Positions 24,528-32,728 are shown, numbered from the stretch's first letter. The stretch is 64,000 bases of DNA from Nocardia sp. CC227C (GCF_030767025.1 NZ_JASITE010000002.1:606363-670362), one strand, 5' to 3'. The notes: generated by a model from the letters alone, not told the origin. Numbers and translations are program-made.

Positions 24528-24782
24528 ATGGACTGGCGCCACAAGGCCATCTGTCGCGACGAGGACCCCGAGCTGTTTTTCCCGGTGGGTAACAGTGGTC
24601 CTGCGCTCGCGCAGATCGCCGATGCGAAGCTGGTCTGCGCGCGCTGCCCCGTTACCGCCGACTGCCTCTCCTGGGCTCTGAAGTCCGGGCAGGATGCCGG
24701 TGTCTGGGGCGGTATGAGCGAAGACGAGCGTCGCGCTCTGAAGCGTCGCAACGCGCGTACGCGCACCCGCACCGTCGTCTGA
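24528..24782 (+). CDS. whiB1: WhiB1 iron-sulfur transcriptional regulator
   Basis: An 84-residue WhiB protein with the four cluster cysteines in order: C9, C37, C40 and C46 (CxxC in CARCPVTADC), then the GVWGG turn (residues 60-64) and a basic C-terminus (ALKRRNARTRTRT) for DNA contact. Family knowledge: it holds a [4Fe-4S] cluster sensitive to nitric oxide, binds the principal sigma factor SigA and is essential in mycobacteria. AAAGGAG lies about ten bases before ATG 24528. A CRP-like dyad lies about 100 bases upstream, and a clean intrinsic terminator follows. Confidence 0.97.
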   Translation: MDWRHKAICRDEDPELFFPVGNSGPALAQIADAKLVCARCPVTADCLSWALKSGQDAGVWGGMSEDERRALKRRNARTRTRTVV

Positions 24783-25110
24783 CTTCGGACGACCGGCGTC
24801 ACCGCCGCAGCCCCCACGACGGCATGGACGCATTTCGGCCCGGCACCCCCTACGAGGTGCCGGGCTTTCTCGCCTCTCGGCGACTGCTCGTCCGCCGTTC
24901 CGCGGCTTCGGCGCACGACTGATTGCCGTCGACCATCCCACACGCGTACAGGCGGTCGCCTACCGAATCTATTTCGGACGTTCCCGATGAGTTACCCGCA
25001 TCGCGGCAAAATCGGTTGTCACGGTATCCATCGCAATTCGGCTGTCAGCCATTATGCGAATTCGCTTATACAGAACGCACTGTTATGGGTGCCGGCACCG
25101 CCGCTCCACT
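24783..25110. other. Intergenic region after whiB1; only a terminator seen
   Basis: Between the convergent ends of whiB1 and pdtaS I find one hairpin terminator (24838-24870). The remainder (24871-25110), of slightly lower GC, has no coding region with a ribosome site and no clear repeat. Confidence 0.6.
24838..24870 (+). terminator. whiB1 intrinsic terminator
   Basis: GCCCGGCACC (24838-24847) pairs with GGTGCCGGGC (24856-24865) over an eight-base loop and is followed by TTTCT. Confidence 0.85.
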
Positions 25111-26625
25111 TCACCGGGCGGAGCGGCGGCCGAGGGGGACCCGCAGTACCGCGTCGGTGCCGACATCCTTCCCCGGATGCAGGCCGATGGAGCCGCCGAG
25201 TTCCGCGGTGACCAGTGTGCGGACGATTTGCAGGCCCAACCGGTCGGAGCCCTCGAGGCTGAATCCGTCCGGCAGACCGCGGCCGTCATCGCTGATGATC
25301 ACGTCCAGCCAGCGGGCGGAACGCTCGGAGCGAATCGTGACGACACCGTCCTCCCCGGCGTCGAAGGCATGTTCGATGGCGTTCTGCACCAGCTCGGTCA
25401 GCACCATGACCAGCGGTGTCGCCCGTTCGGCGGAGAATACGCCGAGCGATCCGGCGCGGCGCACCTTGATCCGCGCGGTGTGCACGGTGGCCACATCGGC
25501 CATGATCGGCAGCAGCCGGTCCACCACCTCGTCGAGATCGACCTCTTCGTCCACCGACATGGACAGCATCTCGTGCACCGACGCGATGGAGGTGACCCGC
25601 CGCACCGATTCGGTGAGCGCCAGCCGCGCCTCCTCGTTCTCGGTGCGGCGCGCCTGTAGTCGCAGCAGCGCCGCCACCGTCTGCAGATTGTTCTTCACCC
25701 GGTGGTGGATCTCGCGAATGGTGGCGTCCTTGGACAGCAGCGCCCGATCGCGCCGCTTCACCTCGGTGACATCGCGCACCAGCACCGCCGCCCCGGCGAG
25801 CTCCCCGTGCGGGCGCAGCACCAGGGTGCGCAGCAGCACGGTCGCGCCGCGCGCCTCGACTTCCATTCTGCGCCCGGCCTTTCCGGCCAGTGCCGCCTGG
25901 ATGTCGCCCACCACCTCCTGCGCGTCGAACGGATCGGTGATGAGTGAGCGGGTGGTGAGCGCAAGATCCTGGCCGACCAGATCGTTCTGCAAACCCATGC
26001 GGTGATAGGCCGAGAGCGCGTTCGGGCTGGCGTAGACGACCGCGCCCTCGGTGTCGAGCCGGATGAAGCCGTCGCCCGCACGGGGGCTGGAGTGCGAGCC
26101 GGTGCGATCCTCGAGCGTGGGGAAGGTGCCGTCGTTGACCATCTGGCACAGGTCGTCGGCGCACGACATGTACGCCACCTCGAGGTTGGAGCGCATCTTG
26201 CGGCGCTGCACGTCGGTGTCGCGGCCGAGCACGGCGATCACATCGTCGCCGACCCGCACCGGAATGGCCTCGCGGACGGCGTGCACCGGATGCGGATGGT
26301 AGACGCCGGTGGCCTCGCTGTCGGCATCGACGCGCACGATCTCGCCGCTGGCCAGGGCGTCGAAAACCTGGTGGTGGTCGTCCTTGGCGGCCAGGCCGCC
26401 GACCAGATCCTCCGGGTGCACGGTGGGGGCGGTGGTCGGACGGCACTGGGCGACGCACACCACGTCCGCGCCGTCGGAGACCGGCCCGGCGCCGACCCAG
26501 AGCGTCAGGTCCGCGAACGACAGATCGGCCAGCAATTGCCAGTCACCCACCACCCGCTGGAGATGATCGACGGCCGCACCCGGCAGATCCGTATGCTCGG
26601 CCAGCAGCTCGCTCAGTGTCGACAA
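25111..26625 (-). CDS. pdtaS: Cytosolic sensor histidine kinase PdtaS
   Basis: A 504-residue kinase with an N-terminal GAF-like domain (about 1-150), a PAS domain (about 185-290; GFIRLDTEGAVVYASPNALSAY) and a HisKA_2/HATPase module (about 300-500). The phospho-acceptor is in REIHHRVKNNLQTV, and the ATP site has NAIEHAF and DDGRGLP. No membrane segment is seen. PdtaS phosphorylates PdtaR, an ANTAR RNA-binding antiterminator, in response to metal/NO signals and nutrients; pdtaR is not in this window. TTG 26625 aligns with the M. tuberculosis start (STL-LLAEHT); GTG 26634 only one base after AAGGAG is the alternative. Confidence 0.93.
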   Translation of the reverse strand: MSTLSELLAEHTDLPGAAVDHLQRVVGDWQLLADLSFADLTLWVGAGPVSDGADVVCVAQCRPTTAPTVHPEDLVGGLAAKDDHHQVFDALASGEIVRVDADSEATGVYHPHPVHAVREAIPVRVGDDVIAVLGRDTDVQRRKMRSNLEVAYMSCADDLCQMVNDGTFPTLEDRTGSHSSPRAGDGFIRLDTEGAVVYASPNALSAYHRMGLQNDLVGQDLALTTRSLITDPFDAQEVVGDIQAALAGKAGRRMEVEARGATVLLRTLVLRPHGELAGAAVLVRDVTEVKRRDRALLSKDATIREIHHRVKNNLQTVAALLRLQARRTENEEARLALTESVRRVTSIASVHEMLSMSVDEEVDLDEVVDRLLPIMADVATVHTARIKVRRAGSLGVFSAERATPLVMVLTELVQNAIEHAFDAGEDGVVTIRSERSARWLDVIISDDGRGLPDGFSLEGSDRLGLQIVRTLVTAELGGSIGLHPGKDVGTDAVLRVPLGRRSAR

Positions 26626-26705
26626 TTCACCCACGCTCCTTCACCCGCGTCGGGTGTATGTTCCCACGCGTGCCCCGGGAAGGGTTTGTCCGGGAAGGGG
26701 TTCGC

Positions 26706-26921
26706 TCAGGAGATGGTGGCGATGAGGTCGCCTTTCTGCAGCACCTGGCCGACCGTCACATCGATGGAGGCGACGGTGCCGTCGGACTCCACCACCACGG
26801 GGATCTCCATCTTCATGGACTCGAGCATGATGACCGGGTCGTTGACCTTCACCTTGTCGCCGACCGAGACCAGGATCTCCTGGACGGTCGACACCATCTC
26901 CGCGAGGACTTCCTCAGCCAT
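26706..26921 (-). CDS. Biotinylated protein TB7.3-like (BCCP-type)
   Basis: A 71-residue single-domain biotin/lipoyl carrier: the biotin lysine lies in ESMKMEI at about residue 37, and the N- and C-terminal beta-hairpins (VGDKVKVNDPV, VGQVLQKGDLI) are intact. The stand-alone size and the position beside sigH-rshA and pdtaS match TB7.3 (Rv3221c). Such proteins carry carboxyl groups for acyl-CoA carboxylases, but a dedicated partner is not known. ATG 26921 follows AAGGGG by about five bases. Confidence 0.92.
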   Translation of the reverse strand: MAEEVLAEMVSTVQEILVSVGDKVKVNDPVIMLESMKMEIPVVVESDGTVASIDVTVGQVLQKGDLIATIS

Positions 26922-27022
26922 GACACCCCTTGTCTCCGGTCGGCCCGCGATACCGCAGTACCGCTGAAGGTACAGCCAACCACACGTGAAAGAATGGCCT
27001 TCAATCAGAAGGGAGACTACCG

Positions 27023-27097
27023 ATGGGTAAGCGTGGACGTAAGAAGCGCAGCCGGCGTAAGAACGGCGCCAACCACGGCAAGCGGCCGAACGCCTGA
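27023..27097 (+). CDS. Small ribosomal-associated protein bL37
   Basis: A 24-residue, strongly basic protein: MGKRGRKKRSRR, then a central KNGANHG and the end KRPNA. It matches the short actinobacterial protein found in mycobacterial 50S structures and called bL37, usually 24 residues, which binds 23S rRNA. GGGAG lies seven bases before ATG 27023, giving a good ribosome site. The gene sits between the TB7.3-like and rshA genes as in mycobacteria, and its short length makes it easy to miss. A long hairpin follows immediately. Confidence 0.88.
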   Translation: MGKRGRKKRSRRKNGANHGKRPNA

Positions 27098-27112
27098 AGT
27101 GGTCGGCTAGCG

Positions 27113-27172
27113 TCGAAAAGCACTGAGCGGCACAGTTTTCCGATAGGAAAACGTGCCGCTCGAGCTTTTCGA
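27113..27172. terminator. Long composite hairpin between bL37 and rshA
   Basis: Three stacked complementary blocks form one 60-base hairpin: TCGAAAAGC (27113-27121) with GCTTTTCGA (27164-27172), GAGCGGCAC (27125-27133) with GTGCCGCTC (27153-27161), and GTTTTCC (27135-27141) with GGAAAAC (27146-27152) around a GATA loop. It lies between convergent genes, so it should end transcription from both sides. Confidence 0.85.
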
Positions 27173-27180
27173 GGAGGAAG

Positions 27181-27462
27181 TCACTCCCCCGAGTCGACCC
27201 GCCGCGTCTCCACCTGGGTGTACGTGGTCCGGATCTCCATGGTGAGGCGCTGGCGCAGGGTGTCGGGGGCCTTGTCGCCGCCGCACTTGCGGTTGAGCAG
27301 GCGCTTGAGCTTCTCCTCCAGGCCGTACTGTTCGATGCACGGGGAGCAGTGATCCATATGGTGCTGGAGACGGTCGCGGGTGGCCTGATCGCATTCACCG
27401 TCCAGGATCAGCCACACATCGGCGAGTACCGCCGAGCAGTCCAGGTCCATATCGTCGCTCAC
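27181..27462 (-). CDS. rshA: Zinc-binding anti-sigma factor (RshA/RsrA-type)
   Basis: A 93-residue ZAS-domain protein. It carries C9 and C24, the H-x3-C-x2-C motif in HMDHCSPC (about residues 38-42) and another cysteine in KCGG. In this family zinc bound by the His and Cys ligands holds SigH inactive; disulfide formation under thiol stress releases it. GTG 27462 overlaps the sigH stop by GTGA (27462-27459), with AGGAGG upstream inside sigH, so it is translationally coupled to its target. The C-terminal tail after residue 75 is polar and not conserved. Confidence 0.93.
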   Translation of the reverse strand: MSDDMDLDCSAVLADVWLILDGECDQATRDRLQHHMDHCSPCIEQYGLEEKLKRLLNRKCGGDKAPDTLRQRLTMEIRTTYTQVETRRVDSGE

Positions 27463-28181
27463 TGGGTTACCTCCTGACGCGCGCTACCCGATCGGTTGAA
27501 TCCCCGTTCCCGCGCCACGTCGGCGAGCAGACCCTTGAGCTGCTTGCGGCCGCGGTGCAGGCGAGACATCACGGTGCCGATCGGGGTACCCATGATCTCG
27601 GCGATTTCCTTGTAGGGGAAGCCCTCTACGTCCGCGTAGTAGACCGCCATCCGGAATTCCTCCGGAAGCTCCTGTAAAGCCCGCTTGATCTCGTCGTCCG
27701 GCAGCGCCTCGAGCGCCTCCATCTCGGCCGAGCGCAGGCCCGTCGAGGTGTGCTCGGCGGTGGCGGCCAGCTGCCAGTCGGTGATCTCGTCGGTCGGATA
27801 CTGCGCGGGCTGGCGCTGCTTCTTCCGATACGAGTTGATGTAGGTGTTGGTGAGGATGCGGTACAGCCAGGCGCGCAGGTTGGTGCCCTCCCGGAAGGAG
27901 CGGAAACCCTGGTACGCCTTGGCGAAGGTCTCCTGCACCAGATCCTCGGCATCGGCCGGATTGCGGGTCATGCGCAGGGCCGCGCCGTAGAGCTGGTCGA
28001 GCAGCGGGAGCGCGTCGCGTTCGAAACGCGCGGCCAGATCGGCGTCACTGGCGGTGCTGCGGACCGCGCCGGATTCCTCGTCGTTGTCGTCGACCACCGG
28101 GTCGTCGATGCCCTCGTTCATGGCCGTATCGTCATCGCCTGGGCGATCGACAGCCATTTCGTCGTCGCTCGTCACGCTCAT
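27459..28181 (-). CDS. sigH: ECF sigma factor SigH (SigR-type)
   Basis: A 240-residue ECF sigma factor. Sigma-2 includes [29 protein letters not shown] and [13 protein letters not shown]; sigma-4 includes [22 protein letters not shown] and [16 protein letters not shown]. It should direct transcription of thioredoxin, Clp and thiol-repair genes during oxidative or heat stress. The start is ATG 28181 or GTG 28175 (GAAGGG six bases before the latter). The frame stays open upstream to ATG 28385, which lies eight bases after the -10 of a SigH-type promoter (28419-28393), so a form 68 residues longer is plausible, as known for SigR' in Streptomyces. The stop overlaps rshA. Confidence 0.94.
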   Translation of the reverse strand: MSVTSDDEMAVDRPGDDDTAMNEGIDDPVVDDNDEESGAVRSTASDADLAARFERDALPLLDQLYGAALRMTRNPADAEDLVQETFAKAYQGFRSFREGTNLRAWLYRILTNTYINSYRKKQRQPAQYPTDEITDWQLAATAEHTSTGLRSAEMEALEALPDDEIKRALQELPEEFRMAVYYADVEGFPYKEIAEIMGTPIGTVMSRLHRGRKQLKGLLADVARERGFNRSGSARQEVTQ

Positions 28182-28392
28182 CCCTTCGATCGCCGTAGCT
28201 TGTGAATCTACCGCGAGCGGGGTGAGCACCGCGAAACCGGCATCGGTCGCGGACCCGGGAATGCGGACGAGCGGCAGGGTCCCGGTCGAGCGGGCCTGCG
28301 CCATCCGCGGGCGGGTGTCCACCAGAACGGTCACCGGGGCATCTCCTTCGCACACTCCGCCGACCGGGTCGTTTCGGTCGCGCATGGCGTGC

Positions 28393-28419
28393 AACATGCC
28401 GGGTGGTCGCCGTGTTCCC
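28393..28419 (-). promoter_or_regulatory. SigH-type autoregulatory promoter
   Basis: On the reverse strand GGGAAC (28419-28414), 18 bases, then GTT (28395-28393) match the SigH/SigR consensus GGAAC/T-N18-GTT. ATG 28385, in frame with sigH, starts eight bases after the GTT, so the transcript may be leaderless for an extended SigH. Confidence 0.7.
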
Positions 28420-28460
28420 GGGACGCGGAAAACCGGTGTCGCGGCCGGGGCGCGGCGTTC

Positions 28461-28466
28461 TAGGCT
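28461..28466 (+). promoter_or_regulatory. -10 hexamer for leaderless start at 28475
   Basis: TAGGCT ends eight bases before ATG 28475, the same hexamer used before the lipid kinase and Rv3217c-like genes. Confidence 0.5.
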
Positions 28467-28474
28467 GGTCGGCC

Positions 28475-28966
28475 ATGGCCGCCGCTTCCACTCCCGCGAT
28501 CCGTGTCCTGGTGCAGGCGAAGGTCGAGCACCGGGTGCACTCCTACCACCACGATCCGCGCAGCGATTCCTTCGGGGCGGAGGCGGTGGCGGCGCTGGCC
28601 GAGGAGTTGGGCGTTCGTGCCGAACAGATCTTCAAGACCCTGGTGATCGAGGTGGGCGCGGGCCTGGCGGTCGCGGTGCTGCCCGTGCCGAACACGCTGT
28701 CGCTGAAGGCGGCGGCCGCGGCGCTGGGCGGCGGCAAGGCGGGCATGGCCGATCGGGCCAGGGCCGAGCGCACCACCGGCTATGTGCTGGGCGGCATCTC
28801 CCCGCTGGGCCAGAAGAAGCGGCTGCCGACGGTGATCGACGAGTCCGCGCTGCGGTGGGACCGGGTGCTGTGCAGCGCCGGTAAGCGCGGACTGGAGATC
28901 GAGGTCGCCCCGGAGGATCTGGTGCGCCTGACGGGAGCGGTGACCGCGTCCGTCACCACGGGCTGA
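28475..28966 (+). CDS. ybaK: Cys-tRNA(Pro)/Cys-tRNA(Cys) deacylase YbaK
   Basis: A 163-residue YbaK/EbsC-type trans-editing protein. Key blocks are [25 protein letters not shown], the catalytic-site lysine in the IFKTLV strand, and [18 protein letters not shown] near residue 105. It should hydrolyse Cys-tRNA(Pro) misacylated by prolyl-tRNA synthetase. ATG 28475 follows TAGGCT by eight bases, indicating a leaderless message; an upstream in-frame ATG at 28403 would place coding sequence across that promoter. The gene is divergent from sigH. Confidence 0.9.
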   Translation: MAAASTPAIRVLVQAKVEHRVHSYHHDPRSDSFGAEAVAALAEELGVRAEQIFKTLVIEVGAGLAVAVLPVPNTLSLKAAAAALGGGKAGMADRARAERTTGYVLGGISPLGQKKRLPTVIDESALRWDRVLCSAGKRGLEIEVAPEDLVRLTGAVTASVTTG

Positions 28967-29027
28967 GTCGCCCGCGGGTCCGTGCCCGTGCTGGCCGGGC
29001 ATGGATTTCCCCACATATTTGCTTGCT

Positions 29028-29056
29028 ACAACTAGTTGTCTGGTACAAATAGTTGC
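29028..29056. promoter_or_regulatory. Two MarR-type operator copies
   Basis: ACAACTAGTTGT (29028-29039) is a perfect 12-bp palindrome. A second copy, ACAAATAGTTGC (29045-29056), matches it at 10 of 12 positions, 17 bases downstream. The MarR gene starts at 29087, so autorepression of the MarR-MFS operon is likely. Confidence 0.7.
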
Positions 29057-29086
29057 ACAGCCCAAGCAAAGGAGGTGTGCCGAAAC

Positions 29087-29626
29087 ATGTCCGTACCCCC
29101 GGCTCCCGGCGTCGACGCGCCGTCAGCCGATATCCCCGAGGCGCTCATCGACGATGTCGCCCGGCAGCTCATCCGCCTGCACCGCCTGCGCGACCGCACC
29201 AACGCCCAGATCGCCGCGGCCAGCGACGGCGAGGTCGAACCGGCCGCCTTCGCCATCCTGTTCCAGCTGATCTGCCAGGGGCCGATGCGCTCGGGCGCGC
29301 TGGCCGAGACGCTCTACTCCGACGCCTCCACGGTCAGCCGACAGGTCGCCAATCTGGTGAAGCGCGGCTTCCTGGAACGCCGCGCCGACCCCACCGACGG
29401 ACGCGTCAGCGTGCTGTCGGTCACCGACGCCGGGCACGCCGCCGCGGCCGAGATCCGGGCCCGGCGCAATCAGTCGCTGCGACTCATGCTGGCCGACTGG
29501 ACCGGCGCCGACCGCGAAACCTTCGCCACCCTGCTGCGGCGCTTCGTTGACGACTACGAGACCACCCGCAGCGCCCTGCTCACCAGCCTTTACCCGACTT
29601 CTCGAGCGGCAGAGAGACATTCGTGA
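29087..29626 (+). CDS. MarR-family transcriptional regulator
   Basis: A 179-residue winged-helix regulator. The DNA-binding part includes FAILFQLICQGPMRSGALAETL, the recognition helix SDASTVSRQVANLVKRG and the wing ERRADPTDGRVSVLSVT with the conserved D-x-R. ATG 29087 follows GGAGG by eleven bases; GTG 29075 in frame is an alternative. The stop overlaps the start of the MFS gene by GTGA, so the two are cotranscribed and coupled. Two palindromic operators lie just upstream, so it probably represses itself and the pump until a drug-like ligand binds. Confidence 0.9.
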   Translation: MSVPPAPGVDAPSADIPEALIDDVARQLIRLHRLRDRTNAQIAAASDGEVEPAAFAILFQLICQGPMRSGALAETLYSDASTVSRQVANLVKRGFLERRADPTDGRVSVLSVTDAGHAAAAEIRARRNQSLRLMLADWTGADRETFATLLRRFVDDYETTRSALLTSLYPTSRAAERHS

Positions 29627-31320
29627 CAGCCACCACCGATACACCGAACTCCGCGGGATTCACCCACAGACAGATCCTCACCATCCTCAGCGGACTCATG
29701 CTCGGCATGCTGCTGGGTGCGCTGGACCAGACCATCGTCTCCACCTCCATCCGCACCATCGCCGACGACCTCCAGGGATATTCGCTCCAGGCGTGGGTGA
29801 CCACCGCCTACCTGATCACCGCCACGCTGGCCACCCCGCTGTACGGCAAGCTCTCGGACATGTACGGGCGCAAGCCCTTCTACCTGGCCGCCATCAGCCT
29901 GTTCATCGTGGGCTCGCTCATGTGCACCCTCGCCCAGTCGATGTACCAGCTCGCCGCGGCGCGGGCGTTCCAGGGACTGGGCGCGGGCGGGCTGATGTCG
30001 CTGGCGCTCACCATCCTCGGCGATATCGTGAGCCCGCGGGAACGCGCCCGCTACCAGGGCTACTTCCTGGCCGTCTTCGGCACCTCCAGCGTGGTGGGGC
30101 CGGTGCTGGGCGGTCTGATCTCCGGACAGGGCGAAATCCTCGGCATCACCGGCTGGCGCTGGGTGTTCCTGGTGAACGTGCCGATCGGCCTGGTGGCGCT
30201 GGCCGTGGTGTCGCGGGTGCTGCGGCTGCCCAAGGTGGAACGGTCGAAGGTGCCGGTGGACTGGTTCGGCGTGCTCATGCTCGCCATCGGCATCGTGCCG
30301 CTGCTGGTGGTGGCCGAGCAGGGCCGCGAATGGGGTTGGGGCAGTGGAGGTTCGCTGGCCTGCTACGTCATCGGCGCACTCGGCATCCTCGGCTTCATCG
30401 CGGTGGAGGCCCGGCAGGGCGACGCCGCGCTGATTCCGCTGCGCACCTTCAAGAACTCCACCTTCGCGCTGGGCGTGGTGATCTCGTTCGTGGTCGGCAT
30501 GGCCATGTTCGGCGGCATCACGCTGCTGCCGCAGTACCTCCAGGTGGTGCAGGGCTCGAGCCCGACGCTGGCCGGCATGCAGATGCTGCCGCTGGTGCTG
30601 GGCATGATGACGGCATCGATCATCTCCGGCCAGCTCATCTCGCGCACCGGGCGCTACCGCTGGTTCCCGCCCATCGGCGCGGTGCTGGTGACCCTGGGCC
30701 TGTTCCTGCTGCACCTGGTCTCGGCCGACACCGAACTCTGGGTGGTCATGGTCTTCATGGCGATCACCGGCCTGGGGCTGGGCAATCTCATGCAGCCGCT
30801 GATGCTGGCCCTGCAGAACGCGCTGCCGCCGAAGGATATGGGCGTCTCCACCGCGGCCGCCACCTTCTTCCGGCAGATCGGCGGCACGCTCGGCGTGGCG
30901 ATCTTCCTGTCCATTCTGTTCTCGCAGCTCACCCCGAACATCTCCGATGAGCTGCGGGCGGCGTCGGCGCGGCCGGAGTTCCAGGCCGCGGTGGTGGCCG
31001 GTGCGCGCAGCGACAACCCGGCCGACCGGGCGCTGGCCACCGGGCTGGCGCGACAGGATCACTCGGCGGCGGGTGAGGTCATGCAGGACAGCTCGATCAT
31101 CCAGCAGCTGGACCCGACCCTGGCCGCACCGTTCAAGGCCGGTTTCGCCGATGCCATGGACACCGTGTTCCTGGTGGCCGCCGGGGTATCGGTGATCGCG
31201 CTGCTGCTGGTGGCGTTCTGGAAGGAAGTGCCGCTGCGCACGGCGGGCGGCATCCAGGCGCGCACCGAGGACGAGCGAGCCGAGGCGGAGATCGCGGCGG
31301 CGGCGAAGACCATCGCCTAG
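29623..31320 (+). CDS. EmrB/QacA-family (DHA2, 14-TMS) drug efflux transporter
   Basis: A 565-residue MFS exporter with about fourteen hydrophobic segments. It has the DHA2 motif D1 in segment 1 (LGALDQTIVSTSIRTI), motif A in the loop after segment 2 (GKLSDMYGRKPFY) and motif C in segment 5 (GTSSVVGPVLGGLI). A long polar loop before the last segment (about 440-500) is typical of EmrB. Proton-driven export of lipophilic drugs or metabolites is expected; substrates are unknown. Its GTG start overlaps the MarR stop. An 11-bp hairpin follows. Confidence 0.92.
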   Translation: MTATTDTPNSAGFTHRQILTILSGLMLGMLLGALDQTIVSTSIRTIADDLQGYSLQAWVTTAYLITATLATPLYGKLSDMYGRKPFYLAAISLFIVGSLMCTLAQSMYQLAAARAFQGLGAGGLMSLALTILGDIVSPRERARYQGYFLAVFGTSSVVGPVLGGLISGQGEILGITGWRWVFLVNVPIGLVALAVVSRVLRLPKVERSKVPVDWFGVLMLAIGIVPLLVVAEQGREWGWGSGGSLACYVIGALGILGFIAVEARQGDAALIPLRTFKNSTFALGVVISFVVGMAMFGGITLLPQYLQVVQGSSPTLAGMQMLPLVLGMMTASIISGQLISRTGRYRWFPPIGAVLVTLGLFLLHLVSADTELWVVMVFMAITGLGLGNLMQPLMLALQNALPPKDMGVSTAAATFFRQIGGTLGVAIFLSILFSQLTPNISDELRAASARPEFQAAVVAGARSDNPADRALATGLARQDHSAAGEVMQDSSIIQQLDPTLAAPFKAGFADAMDTVFLVAAGVSVIALLLVAFWKEVPLRTAGGIQARTEDERAEAEIAAAAKTIA

Positions 31321-31350
31321 CCGGCCGAGTCCATGGCGTAATACGACGCG

Positions 31351-31380
31351 TCCGGCGCGAATCCTCGGGTTCGCGCCGGA
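31351..31380 (+). terminator. Terminator after the efflux gene
   Basis: TCCGGCGCGAA (31351-31361) and TTCGCGCCGGA (31370-31380) form a perfect 11-bp stem with an eight-base loop. Confidence 0.8.
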
Positions 31381-31463
31381 TGTGTGCGTTACTTGAGGAC
31401 GCGCTCGCAGTTCCGCTCGCAGTTCACCGACAACAGTCGTTCGACCCGAGGATGTGATGCGGT

Positions 31464-31769
31464 ATGTCCCCCCGTCAGCGTGTACGCACCGTCGGGTTCG
31501 CCGTCTGCGGCGCGGCGATCCTCGCCCTCGGCCCCGGATCGGTGGCCGCCGCGCACGCGGCACCCGGGGTGGTGCTGACCGCCCCGGCGAATCCGAACTA
31601 CCCGCTCGGCAGCGATCCCGGCCCGTCCGGTGAGCCGAAGAAGGACAAGAACATCGAGAAGGCCGAGAACCTGGGCGGCGGACTGGCCACCAAGGTCATC
31701 GACACCATCGCGGGTGTGACCAAGTGCGGCATCTCCTTCGCGCTGCCGTCCGTGAAGTGCAAGGTCTGA
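31464..31769 (+). CDS. Small secreted protein, unknown family
   Basis: A 101-residue protein with a Sec signal peptide: basic MSPRQRVRTVG, a hydrophobic core AVCGAAILALGPG, and a likely signal-peptidase site after AAAHA (about residue 32). The mature part is about 68 residues, with a Pro/Gly-rich start (NPNYPLGSDPGPSGEP), a lysine-rich middle and a C-terminal CGISFALPSVKCKV holding two cysteines ten apart, probably a disulfide. GAGGA lies about eleven bases before ATG 31464. I do not recognise the family. It lies between two terminators, so it is transcribed alone. Confidence 0.65.
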   Translation: MSPRQRVRTVGFAVCGAAILALGPGSVAAAHAAPGVVLTAPANPNYPLGSDPGPSGEPKKDKNIEKAENLGGGLATKVIDTIAGVTKCGISFALPSVKCKV

Positions 31770-31787
31770 GGGGCTGATCGCATGCTC

Positions 31788-31814
31788 GTGCCCGCCGCCT
31801 CCCGCGGCGGGCAC
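31788..31814. terminator. Bidirectional terminator
   Basis: GTGCCCGCCGC (31788-31798) and GCGGCGGGCAC (31804-31814) form a perfect 11-bp stem with a five-base loop between convergent genes. Confidence 0.85.
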
Positions 31815-31898
31815 AGTCGTGTGGGCCGCGGATGCCGGGCGCGTTGAAGCAGCTCGCCTGCCCGGGCCGCGTCGAGGCCGCCCGGTTTTCGGGCACCG

Positions 31899-32660
31899 TC
31901 AGAGCAGGCTGGTCTGTCCGGCCTGCTCGTCCACCCGCCCCAGCAGTTCCGGGCCGTTGTTCTTCACGCTGTTCACCAGCATCGGCACCGGGCGCGCGAT
32001 GATGTCCGCGATGTCTTGTGGGGCGGGCGTTTCCAGGAGTTCCGCGGGGGCCGGATGGTCGGGGTCCAGCCAGGCGTCCCAGTGCGCGCGCGGCATGGGC
32101 AGCGGCATGCGGTCGTGAATCTCGGTGAGGTCGCCGACCGCGTCGGTGGTCAGGATGGTGCAGGAGAGCAGCGGTTCGGAATCCCGGACCTCGCGGTCGC
32201 GCCAGACCGACCACAGGCCCGCCATGTAGAGCCGCTCACCATCGGCGTGCGACATGAAGAAGGGCCGCTTCACGGCCTTGCCCTGCGCGTCCACCTCGGT
32301 GACCCACTCGTACCAGCCGTCCATGGGGACCAGGCAGCGCCGCTTCTTCACCGCGTCGCGGAACGAGGCGGTGGTGGCGGCCTTGTCGGCGCGGGCGTTG
32401 AACAGCGGCTTGCCCTTCGCGGGCACCCCGGGCTCGGCGGCCTTGGTCCACGGCGGGATCAGCCCCCAGCGCATCGTCCGGATGCGTAGTCGGGCGGCCT
32501 CCTCCGGATGGTCGCGGTCGTGCCGCTCGACCACCGTGACCACCTGATTGGTGGGAGCCACGTTGTAATTGGGGGTGCCGGTGTCGTCGGTTTCGTCGAT
32601 GGCGTCGAGCTCGACGGCCAGCGACGCCGGATTCGTCGTAGTCGCGTACCTACCGCACAT
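31899..32660 (-). CDS. SOS response-associated peptidase / HMCES-YedK-type abasic-site protein (Rv3226c-like)
   Basis: A 253-residue SRAP protein. The catalytic cysteine is residue 2 (MCGRYA), which must follow the initiator Met; this fixes the start at ATG 32660 rather than ATG 32669. Other active-site blocks are YNVAPTNQ, FNARADKAAT, GWYEW (the conserved Glu) and IHDRMP (the conserved His). The family forms a thiazolidine DNA-protein crosslink with abasic sites in single-stranded DNA, protecting them during replication. It is convergent with the small secreted protein gene and divergent from the aldehyde dehydrogenase gene. Confidence 0.93.
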   Translation of the reverse strand: MCGRYATTTNPASLAVELDAIDETDDTGTPNYNVAPTNQVVTVVERHDRDHPEEAARLRIRTMRWGLIPPWTKAAEPGVPAKGKPLFNARADKAATTASFRDAVKKRRCLVPMDGWYEWVTEVDAQGKAVKRPFFMSHADGERLYMAGLWSVWRDREVRDSEPLLSCTILTTDAVGDLTEIHDRMPLPMPRAHWDAWLDPDHPAPAELLETPAPQDIADIIARPVPMLVNSVKNNGPELLGRVDEQAGQTSLL

Positions 32661-32728
32661 GTGGACCATGCTGCCATCGGACACCGACAGATTCCGGTCA
32701 TCGGGCGTACCGTAGATGTGGCACACGT

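Noticed and set aside
25111..26634. Forward-strand frames within pdtaS
   Set aside because: All lie antisense to a complete, motif-bearing histidine kinase.
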